Shown piece by piece: positions 1 to 5,882 of a stretch of 6,094 bases of DNA. Each line of letters begins with the position of its first letter. Positions within the stretch are counted from its first letter, which is position 1. A program made the translations under genes and the position numbers. The notes under the pieces were generated by a model. The model was not told where the DNA came from and did no database searches. It was given only the letters and a program-made list of their open reading frames with translations. The stretch lies in the NCBI GenBank assembly GCA_937880075.1, contig CALFLM010000014.1, positions 1 through 6,094 on the forward strand, in the 5' to 3' direction. The DNA comes from an uncultured Romboutsia sp. (GTDB lineage Bacteria > Bacillota > Clostridia > Peptostreptococcales > Peptostreptococcaceae).

Positions 1-232
1 TTGAACAATACAAAATAATAATTTTACCTAATGAAGTATTTTAATTAAAACATATGATACTCGCTACTGCTTTGATCAACGTGTTGTCGAATCATTTATG
101 TCACATCAATCGCTTGAACCACTACGTAGGCAAACAATTTCAAAATATCATTTTTGTACTTGCATAGTTATTTATATTACTTTCATTCATAGATTACTAG
201 CAAAATTTTCATATCATAGTTTCCTTATACGT
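1..232. other. Region past the operon with a higher-GC island, no clear gene
   Basis: No convincing gene is seen here. Bases 56-135 are about 42 percent GC, against a much lower value in the surrounding DNA. A plus-strand open frame without a supported start or ribosome binding site runs from 35 to a TAA at 244-246, about 70 codons. Its first half reads as a plausible hydrophilic protein segment (for example YDTRYCFDQRVVESF), and its second half looks like translated AT-rich noise. I do not recognise it. It could be the remnant of a transposase or another imported gene, but the sequence gives no terminal repeats or motif to prove this. Confidence 0.25.
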
Positions 233-267
233 AAAAAAGAAGATTAACATTAGGTAACCTTCTTTTT
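233..267 (-). terminator. Rho-independent terminator of the ure operon
   Basis: An inverted repeat lies about 20 bases past the ureD stop. On the minus strand, AAAAAGAAGGTTA pairs over 13 bases with TAATCTTCTTTTT around an eight-base loop, and the 3' arm ends in a run of six T. The only non-Watson-Crick position is a G-U pair on the minus-strand RNA. On the plus strand the same position would be an A-C mismatch. The hairpin is therefore better as a terminator for the urease transcript than for anything entering from the left. The stem is AT-rich and only moderately stable. Confidence 0.75.
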
Positions 268-286
268 AATAATTTGATTGATTTAA

Positions 287-1096
287 TTATATTATATAAT
301 TTATCTCTAAATTCATTAAGTATTCACTTATTTTATCACTAACTTGTATTAATTTATCCGAACTATATCCAAGTATCTTAATACTTATATAATTATATTG
401 AGTCATAGATGCAGCGCCTTCAACATCACTATTTTTTAAAATTTCTCTAATAGTATTTAAAACTTCTTTATCATTTGTAAAGTTTGCTATTAATATATTT
501 GCAAAATGAGTGTATCCTTCATACATACCAAAATTTTCTATATCCATTTCTTTTGGATTATAATTAGTATTATCTACATATACAAGCTTATTATCGCATT
601 CAACTTCTACATATGATTTATAGTATTTATATTTAAACCTTTCACCATGTGCTACTCTTCCACAATTTATAATATCCATAAATATCAACTTAGATGATAA
701 GTCTTCAAGTTTTATATTTATATTACTTTTAAAAGCAGAATCTTTAAATGGAATTGTAGGAAGTAGGTTATATCTAAAAAAGCTATTTTTTCCTACATAT
801 ATATTACACTCTCTTTTTGCCTCATCTTCTATCATAGTGTGTATTTTTTCAAAAGACTGCGAAGTTAGCTCCATCTTAGTGTTATCACCTAAAGTTATAT
901 CATATTCTTGAACATCACCATCCATAGTACCTGCTGAAGATGACATAATTATAACTTTTATAAAATCATCACTTTTATAAAATGGTGGAGCAACCTTAAA
1001 TGGTGAAGTAAAATAAACATCATCAAGTATAATTTTACCATTTTTGTTTAATGTTCTTATTTTTACCCTTGAAATTTCTGCATATTTATTACTCAT
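287..1096 (-). CDS. ureD: Urease accessory protein UreD (UreH)
   Basis: The scaffold of the nickel-insertion complex. UreD (called UreH in Helicobacter) binds apo-urease and UreF and forms part of the tunnel for nickel. The protein is 269 residues, normal for the family, with no membrane segment or signal peptide. Conserved segments are SPFKVAPPFY (31-40), SSSAGTMDGD (52-61), LTSQSFEKIH (77-86), YNLLPTIPFKDSAF (109-122) and the CGRVAHGE motif (145-152), which is strongly diagnostic. It starts within the end of ureG: the shared ATGAGTAA holds the ureD start and the ureG stop, with a GGAAGGG ribosome binding site just upstream inside ureG, so translational coupling is likely. It is the last gene of the operon, and a terminator follows about 20 bases after its stop. 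Confidence 0.95.
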   Translation of the reverse strand: MSNKYAEISRVKIRTLNKNGKIILDDVYFTSPFKVAPPFYKSDDFIKVIIMSSSAGTMDGDVQEYDITLGDNTKMELTSQSFEKIHTMIEDEAKRECNIYVGKNSFFRYNLLPTIPFKDSAFKSNINIKLEDLSSKLIFMDIINCGRVAHGERFKYKYYKSYVEVECDNKLVYVDNTNYNPKEMDIENFGMYEGYTHFANILIANFTNDKEVLNTIREILKNSDVEGAASMTQYNYISIKILGYSSDKLIQVSDKISEYLMNLEINYII

Positions 1097-1709
1097 ACTG
1101 GTTTAACCCTTCCAATAATACATTGGATTTTATCCAATCTACAACATCATTTACTCCTTCCATTCCTCTAATATTAGTGAATATGAAAGGTTTATCATCT
1201 CTCATTTTCTTTGAGTCTCTTTCCATTACAGAAAGGTCTGCTCCAACATATGGTGCTAAATCAATTTTATTTATAACCAATAAGTCAGAGCGTGTTATTC
1301 CTGGTCCACCTTTTCTAGGGATTTTATCTCCTTCAGCTACATCTATTACAAATATTGTAGCATCTGATAATTCTGGGCTAAATGTTGCTGATAAATTGTC
1401 TCCTCCACTTTCTATAAATATTATATCAAGATCTAGAAACTTATTAGCTAGTTCATCAACTGCTTCTAAATTCATAGAAGCATCTTCCCTAATTGCAGTA
1501 TGAGGACATCCTCCAGTTTCAACACCTACTATTCTTTCTATTGGCAATATTGAGTTTTTATGTAAAAACTCTGCATCTTCTTTTGTATATATATCATTAG
1601 TTATTACACCTATGCTATAATCCTTTGACATTACTCTTATTAATTTTTCTATTAAAGCAGTTTTACCTGATCCTACAGGTCCGGCTACTCCTATTTTTAC
1701 GTAAGAAAT
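1089..1709 (-). CDS. ureG: Urease accessory GTPase UreG, apparent ATT start codon
   Basis: The SIMIBI-class GTPase whose GTP-dependent dimerisation carries nickel to urease. Read from ATT at 1709-1707 it has 206 residues, the normal UreG length. It begins (M)SYVKIGVAGPVGSGKTALIEKL, the usual UreG N-terminus. Visible motifs: P-loop GPVGSGKT (10-17), NDIYTKEDA, the metal-binding CPH (68-70) in ETGGCPHTAIRED, ESGGDNLSATFSPEL from residue 100, GDKIPRKGGPGITRSDLLV, and the guanine-specificity NKID (147-150). The first in-frame ATG is at 1631-1629. Starting there gives only 180 residues without the P-loop, which could not bind GTP. No ATG, GTG or TTG lies in frame between that ATG and the upstream stop at 1727-1725. 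A GGAGG sequence (1721-1717) is spaced seven bases from the ATT, which supports it as the start. The last eight bases overlap ureD. A point mutation of ATG, or a sequencing error, is the alternative explanation. Confidence 0.9.
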   Translation of the reverse strand: MSYVKIGVAGPVGSGKTALIEKLIRVMSKDYSIGVITNDIYTKEDAEFLHKNSILPIERIVGVETGGCPHTAIREDASMNLEAVDELANKFLDLDIIFIESGGDNLSATFSPELSDATIFVIDVAEGDKIPRKGGPGITRSDLLVINKIDLAPYVGADLSVMERDSKKMRDDKPFIFTNIRGMEGVNDVVDWIKSNVLLEGLNQYE

Positions 1710-1715
1710 AAAAAT

Positions 1716-1721
1716 CCCTCC
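1716..1721 (-). promoter_or_regulatory. Shine-Dalgarno sequence that decides the ureG start
   Basis: GGAGGG on the minus strand lies between the ureF stop and the ureG P-loop codons. It is one of the strongest ribosome binding sites in the operon and sits seven bases (counted from GGAGG) before the ATT at 1709-1707. The two nearby ATG triplets at 1728-1726 and 1723-1721 are out of frame with ureG. The second opens only an eight-codon frame that stops at 1699-1697. The site therefore has no plausible target other than the ATT-started ureG. Confidence 0.75.
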
Positions 1722-1727
1722 ATTTCA

Positions 1728-2429
1728 TTATGACATATAAAGTCTTGAGTAAAGATTTTCATGTTGCATACATCTTATATCAAATCCTGGTGTTGATAAA
1801 CATAAATCATCTATTGTTAATTCATCTAATTTATTAATTACTTCTTCAAATATATCATGCGATTTATAAAGTAATTGCTGACCTTGAGTTTGGCTAAGGG
1901 GAATACTTTTTACACAATTTGTAATTGTTGACGATGTATAAGAGTATAAAAATCCCTCTATAGCTTTTTTCCTTTCAATCCCTACTGACTGACAAAATAT
2001 ACCATATGCAACAGTATGAGTAGGTAGATTATCTTTACTTTTACCTACATAATCTAAAAAGTTATTATTTTTATAATCAATATCTGTACTCATTAAGGTT
2101 TTTATAAATCTTGATCCTAATTTTTGACTTGCCAATCTTATTTCTTTAGGTGATTTACTTGCATTTAATATATTATCTAATCTTATTAATTTATCTAAAC
2201 GCTCTTTATCCGCATATTCATATGATAAATTTATAGCCAACAATTCACTATATAAGAAGTTAGATTTTAAATTGCACTTTAAATATTCAAATGATGTATC
2301 TACATTTGTAACTAACTTCTTTTGTATATATGTTTCAAGTCCATATGAATGGCTATACGCTCCTATTGGAAATAAAGAATCATTTATTTGAAATAACATA
2401 AATAAATTTTTATCTATAGAACTTTTCAT
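1728..2429 (-). CDS. ureF: Urease accessory protein UreF
   Basis: A component of the UreD-UreF-UreG activation complex. UreF bridges UreD and the GTPase UreG and gates nickel transfer to apo-urease. The protein is 233 residues, normal for the family, and mostly helical. Family motifs seen are QINDSLFPIGAYSHSYGLET (14-33), SQKLGSRFIKTL (101-112), HTVAYGIFCQSVGI (138-151) and SIPLSQTQGQQLL (175-187). A GAAGGGA ribosome binding site lies about seven bases before the ATG. The gene ends with TAA directly followed by an in-frame TGA. That second stop lies in the same reading frame as the downstream ureG. Confidence 0.95.
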   Translation of the reverse strand: MKSSIDKNLFMLFQINDSLFPIGAYSHSYGLETYIQKKLVTNVDTSFEYLKCNLKSNFLYSELLAINLSYEYADKERLDKLIRLDNILNASKSPKEIRLASQKLGSRFIKTLMSTDIDYKNNNFLDYVGKSKDNLPTHTVAYGIFCQSVGIERKKAIEGFLYSYTSSTITNCVKSIPLSQTQGQQLLYKSHDIFEEVINKLDELTIDDLCLSTPGFDIRCMQHENLYSRLYMS

Positions 2430-2452
2430 GTGTATGTCCCTTCATTAATATT

Positions 2453-2923
2453 TTAATGATGATGTGCATTTATAGATGATGATATACTTTTATTAAAATC
2501 AAATTGACTTTCTTCTACTGTAACATTTACGCCTATTTTTTCTAACATTTCTTTCATTGGCTCACTATATATTGTTATAAACTCATTATGGCTATTTCCT
2601 TCAAATAAAGTAGCATGTCTATTACCTATCTCATAACAAACCTTTGGCACTAAGTGAGTATCATCAACTTTAACAACTAATGCTTTATCCTTAGGAATAT
2701 TAACAGATATAACATTATCGCCATTTATAGCCAGTACATCACCTTGACGAAGCCCTCTTGTTAATATATCATTATCTAATTTTATACCTACCTCAATTCC
2801 ATTTTGACTAGTTTTTCTATGAAGCTTTTTAAATGCTTCATGCCACTCTATATCTACATAATCAATGTTACTATTTTTAAATTGTTCATCATTTATATTT
2901 CCAATTACTTTTTCAACTAACAT
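2453..2923 (-). CDS. ureE: Urease accessory protein UreE (nickel chaperone)
   Basis: The metallochaperone that brings nickel to the UreDFG-urease activation complex. At 156 residues it has the normal two-domain layout. An N-terminal peptide-binding-like domain contains the HRKTSQNGIEVGIKLD and RGLRQGDVLA motifs (about 35-65). A C-terminal metal-binding domain contains CYEIGNRHATLF (96-107), and H103 in GNRH corresponds to the conserved nickel-binding histidine at the dimer interface. The tail ends in three histidines (154-156), a reduced version of the long His-rich tail of the Klebsiella protein, so nickel storage capacity is probably small. The AGGAG ribosome binding site supports the start. 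The gene begins 16 bases after ureI and ends 23 bases before ureF. Confidence 0.96.
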   Translation of the reverse strand: MLVEKVIGNINDEQFKNSNIDYVDIEWHEAFKKLHRKTSQNGIEVGIKLDNDILTRGLRQGDVLAINGDNVISVNIPKDKALVVKVDDTHLVPKVCYEIGNRHATLFEGNSHNEFITIYSEPMKEMLEKIGVNVTVEESQFDFNKSISSSINAHHH

Positions 2924-2939
2924 ATACGCTCCTATTTAT

Positions 2940-3449
2940 TCACCATAAATTTGTTAAAATTAAAAATCCTGGTATCCATGCTGTAAATATACCCTCAAAT
3001 ATAGCTAGATAAGGTACAAATTTTAATTCTTTCTTTAATACATTTTCTATGAAACCTGTTAGCCATAAAATACCCCATAGTATCCAAATTATAGCCATTT
3101 TCCAGTCGCCATTTATATAAAAATCTATCCAAGCTGCTGGTATAGTGTTAATTGCAACAAATAAACTATACCAACCATATAGTCTATTATCTAAGTTAAA
3201 TATAGAGTTTACAGCTACAAATAAATATGTAAAACCAAATAATAAGCCTGTAGCTGCTGAATAAAAATCACCTATATCATCTATTAATATAAAGTCTCCA
3301 TGAACTATGGTTATAATATTGATAATTATAGACAATAAACCTACAAACACATTCATTACTGCTGCTGACTTAGAATCAACATTGGTGATTCTTGCTATAC
3401 CATTATTTATTAATACAATTCCTACATATAATAAAACTACTCCTAGCAT
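2940..3449 (-). CDS. ureI: Urea channel, AmiS/UreI family
   Basis: An inner-membrane channel of the AmiS/UreI family that lets urea reach the cytoplasmic urease. The 169 residues are almost entirely hydrophobic, with six predicted membrane segments (roughly 2-20, 29-50, 62-84, 91-108, 117-135 and 145-166). Family hallmarks are MLGVVLLYVGIVLINNGI at the N-terminus, ATGLLFGFTYL (66-76), WYSLFVAINTIPAAW (93-107), WGILWLTGFIENVLK (125-139) and EGIFTAWIPGFL (152-163). These closely match what I recall of Helicobacter pylori UreI, but that protein is about 195 residues. The difference lies in the two outward-facing loops, which are shorter here. H50 is the only histidine in the whole protein, and the second loop (about 109-116) has none. 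An ungated channel, like that reported for Streptococcus salivarius, is therefore more likely than an acid-gated one. An AGAAGG ribosome binding site precedes the ATG. Confidence 0.95.
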   Translation of the reverse strand: MLGVVLLYVGIVLINNGIARITNVDSKSAAVMNVFVGLLSIIINIITIVHGDFILIDDIGDFYSAATGLLFGFTYLFVAVNSIFNLDNRLYGWYSLFVAINTIPAAWIDFYINGDWKMAIIWILWGILWLTGFIENVLKKELKFVPYLAIFEGIFTAWIPGFLILTNLW

Positions 3450-3468
3450 TTTTATATACCTTCTATCT

Positions 3469-5187
3469 TTAGAATAAGTTATATCTTTGAGCTAATGGCA
3501 GTTCTTTTGCTGGTTCACAAGTTATTAAATCACCATCTACTTTTACTTCATAGGTTTCTGGATTTACTGTTATTTCTGGAGTCTTATCATTTAATACCAT
3601 ATCTCTTTTTCCTATATTTCTACAGTTTTTAACTGGATAAATAGTCTTTTTAAGACCTAGTTTTTTGCCTATTTCATTGTCATATGATACCTTTGATACA
3701 AATGTTAAACAGTTTTTGTATTTAGCTTGTCCATGGGCTCCAAACATGTGTCTATATAGTACTGGTTGAGGTGTTGGTATAGATGCATTAGGATCTCCCA
3801 TTTTAGCAGCTGTTATCATTCCACCTTTTATTATCATATCTGGTTTTACTCCAAAATAAGCATTATTCCATACTACTAAATCTGCAAATTTACCAACTTC
3901 AATAGATCCTATATAATCAGAAACTCCTTGTGCTATAGCTGGATTTATAGTATATTTTGCTATATATCTTCTAGCCCTAAAGTTATCATTATCGCCTTTT
4001 TCTTCCTTTAATTGACCACGTTGTACCTTCATTTTATGAGCAGTTTGCCAAGTACGAGTTATAACCTCTCCAACTCTACCCATAGCTTGAGAGTCAGAAC
4101 TCATTATACTAAATATACCCATGTCGTGAAGTACGTCTTCTGCTGCTATTGTTTCTGGTCTTACTCTTGAATCTGCAAATGCAACGTCTTCCTCGATTCT
4201 TTCATCTAAGTGATGACAAACCATTAACATATCTATATGTTCATCTATTGTATTTACAGTATATGGCATAGTTGGGTTTGTTGATGCTGGTAATACATTT
4301 GAAAAAGCAGCTGCCTTTATTATGTCAGGTGAATGTCCTCCTCCTGCACCCTCTGTATGGAATGTATGTATAGTTCTCCCAGCTATTGCCTCTATTGTAT
4401 CTTCTAAATATCCAGCTTCATTTAATGTATCTGTATGTATTGCAACTTGTACATCATATTCTTCAGCTACATTTAAACAAGCATCAATTACTGCTGGAGT
4501 TGCTCCCCAGTCTTCATGTATTTTAAATCCAACTGCACCTGCTGATACTTGTTCTTCTAAAGATAAGTTTGTTGAACAGTTTCCTTTACCATAAAATCCT
4601 AAGTTCATTGGGTACTCTTCTGCTGCTTCAAGCATTCTCTCAATATTCCAAGGGCCAGGAGTACATGTAGTAGCATTAGTGCCATCTGATGGACCTACCC
4701 CACCACCTATCATAGTTGTCACACCACTATATAGTGCTGTATCTATTTGTTGTGGAGATATAAAGTGTATATGAGTATCTATACCACCAGCAGTAACTAT
4801 TGCACCCTCTGCAGAAAGAGCTTCTGTAGATGCACCAACTACCATATTATGATCTACTCCATCCATAATATCATGATTTCCTGCTTTACCTATTCCAACT
4901 ATTTTTCCATCTTTTATACCAATATCAGCCTTAACAATACCCCAGTAATCAAGTATTAGTGCGTTGGTTATTACTAAGTCTAAATCTCCACATTTACTAG
5001 TTCCTGTAGCTGATTGTCCCATACCATTTCTAAGACTTTTTCCTCCACCAAATTTACATTCATCTCCATAAACTGTGTAGTCTTTTTCTACTTCTATAAA
5101 TAAGTCTGTATCTCCAAGTCTTACTTTATCTCCAACAGTTGGACCATACATTGATATATACTTACTTGATTTTATTTTTTGACTCAT
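3469..5187 (-). CDS. ureC: Urease alpha subunit UreC (catalytic, Ni-dependent)
   Basis: The catalytic subunit of urease (urea amidohydrolase, EC 3.5.1.5). At 572 residues it is full length for the family. It starts with the typical MYGPTVGDKVRLGDTDL block (13-29). All active-site residues are visible: H139 and H141 in DTHIH, the lysine that is carbamylated (K222) and H224 in GFKIHEDWGATP, H251 in AIHTDTLNEAG, H277 in HTFHTEGAGGGH, the flap pair C324-H325 in MVCHHLDE, R341, and the nickel ligand D365 in SSDSQAMGRVGE. Numbering is five higher than in the Klebsiella enzyme, so the assignments align well. Segments such as LKEEKGDNDNFR and SIEVGKFADLVVW resemble Helicobacter UreB as I recall it. 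The AGGGGA ribosome binding site supports the chosen ATG. The protein ends in the usual LAQRYNLF-type tail. ureI follows after 19 bases. Confidence 0.99.
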   Translation of the reverse strand: MSQKIKSSKYISMYGPTVGDKVRLGDTDLFIEVEKDYTVYGDECKFGGGKSLRNGMGQSATGTSKCGDLDLVITNALILDYWGIVKADIGIKDGKIVGIGKAGNHDIMDGVDHNMVVGASTEALSAEGAIVTAGGIDTHIHFISPQQIDTALYSGVTTMIGGGVGPSDGTNATTCTPGPWNIERMLEAAEEYPMNLGFYGKGNCSTNLSLEEQVSAGAVGFKIHEDWGATPAVIDACLNVAEEYDVQVAIHTDTLNEAGYLEDTIEAIAGRTIHTFHTEGAGGGHSPDIIKAAAFSNVLPASTNPTMPYTVNTIDEHIDMLMVCHHLDERIEEDVAFADSRVRPETIAAEDVLHDMGIFSIMSSDSQAMGRVGEVITRTWQTAHKMKVQRGQLKEEKGDNDNFRARRYIAKYTINPAIAQGVSDYIGSIEVGKFADLVVWNNAYFGVKPDMIIKGGMITAAKMGDPNASIPTPQPVLYRHMFGAHGQAKYKNCLTFVSKVSYDNEIGKKLGLKKTIYPVKNCRNIGKRDMVLNDKTPEITVNPETYEVKVDGDLITCEPAKELPLAQRYNLF

Positions 5188-5200
5188 ATTATCCCCTACC

Positions 5201-5572
5201 TTATTTAATAAATCCTTTTATTTTTGCATTATCTAACGATCTCTTTATAGTAGTGTCATTTATTTGTGCTTCTGTCAATCCATTAAATCCAAATACTCTT
5301 TGACTACCACCAAACTCAACTAAATTTACTTCTTTTTCTTCTCCTGGCTCAAATCTAACCGCTGTTCCTGCTGCAATATCTAAACGCATCCCATATGCTC
5401 TTTCTCTGTCTAATTTTAATGATTTATTAACTTCAAAAAAATGATAGTGAGATCCAACTTGTATCGCTCTATCTCCAGTATTTACAACTTTTAAAGTTAT
5501 TGACTTTTTACCTTCATTTATAGTTATTTCTTTTCTAGCTGGTTTTATTTCGCCTGGTACCATAATTTTCAC
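5201..5572 (-). CDS. ureB: Urease beta subunit UreB
   Basis: The beta subunit of urease, which packs against UreC in the (UreABC)3 assembly. The protein has 123 residues, somewhat longer than the roughly 100-110 residue Klebsiella-type subunit because of a C-terminal tail after the core. Recognisable family motifs are the N-terminal PGEIKPARKEI (6-16), GSHYHFFEVNKSL (40-52), RLDIAAGTAVRFEPGE (63-78) and the GGSQRVFGFNGL segment near residues 88-99. An AGGGGTGA Shine-Dalgarno sequence overlaps the end of ureA, so translation is probably coupled to ureA. The gap to ureC is 13 bases. Confidence 0.97.
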   Translation of the reverse strand: MKIMVPGEIKPARKEITINEGKKSITLKVVNTGDRAIQVGSHYHFFEVNKSLKLDRERAYGMRLDIAAGTAVRFEPGEEKEVNLVEFGGSQRVFGFNGLTEAQINDTTIKRSLDNAKIKGFIK

Positions 5573-5579
5573 CCCTTTA

Positions 5580-5882
5580 TTATTGAATTGGATTGTGTAC
5601 AGTTACTAATTTAGTTCCATCTGGAAATGTTGCTTCAATTTGAACTTCATGTAAAACTTCAGCAACCCCTTCCATAACATCATCTTTAGTAAGTATTTTT
5701 GTTCCTAATCTCATTAAATCTGGTACTGACTTACCTTCTCTTGCTAATTCTAAAAGTTCTGATGATATAAGTGCAGTTGACTCTACAAAGTTTAACTTTA
5801 TTCCTCTACTTTTTCTGTCTTTTGCTAATTCTCCCGCACAATGTAACATTAACTTTTCAATTTCTTTAGGTGTTAATCTCAT
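5580..5882 (-). CDS. ureA: Urease gamma subunit UreA
   Basis: The smallest structural subunit of urease, the cytoplasmic nickel enzyme that hydrolyses urea to ammonia and carbamate. The protein is 100 residues, the usual length of a free-standing gamma subunit. It opens with the typical MRLTPKEIEKL and carries the family segments HCAGELAKDRKSRGIKLN (about 14-31), ESTALIS, and the C-terminal HEVQIEATFPDGTKLVTVHNPIQ region. The start is fixed by an AGGAGGA ribosome binding site at about 5887-5893, a few bases upstream of the ATG. It is the first gene of the operon. It ends with tandem TAA TAA stops, seven bases before ureB. It is not fused to the beta subunit, unlike Helicobacter UreA. Confidence 0.97.
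   Translation of the reverse strand: MRLTPKEIEKLMLHCAGELAKDRKSRGIKLNFVESTALISSELLELAREGKSVPDLMRLGTKILTKDDVMEGVAEVLHEVQIEATFPDGTKLVTVHNPIQ

Noticed and set aside
35..246. Plus-strand frame as a real small gene
   Set aside because: It has no start codon with a ribosome binding site, is of mixed composition, and its end runs into the operon terminator. It is kept only as a possible remnant.
1051..1503. Plus-strand open frame of 150 codons
   Set aside because: It lies antisense to ureG and ureD, whose conserved motifs are unmistakable. Its translation has no recognisable domain and no ribosome binding site.
1089..1631. ureG starting at the ATG at 1631
   Set aside because: It would remove the P-loop, which is encoded in frame just upstream, and there is no good ribosome binding site near this ATG. 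The methionine is residue 27 of a normal UreG.
4322..4594. Plus-strand open frame of 90 codons
   Set aside because: It is antisense to the most conserved part of ureC, and its frame is open only as a by-product of ureC codon use.
4747..4959. Plus-strand open frame of 70 codons
   Set aside because: It is antisense to ureC, with no ribosome binding site and no protein-like features.
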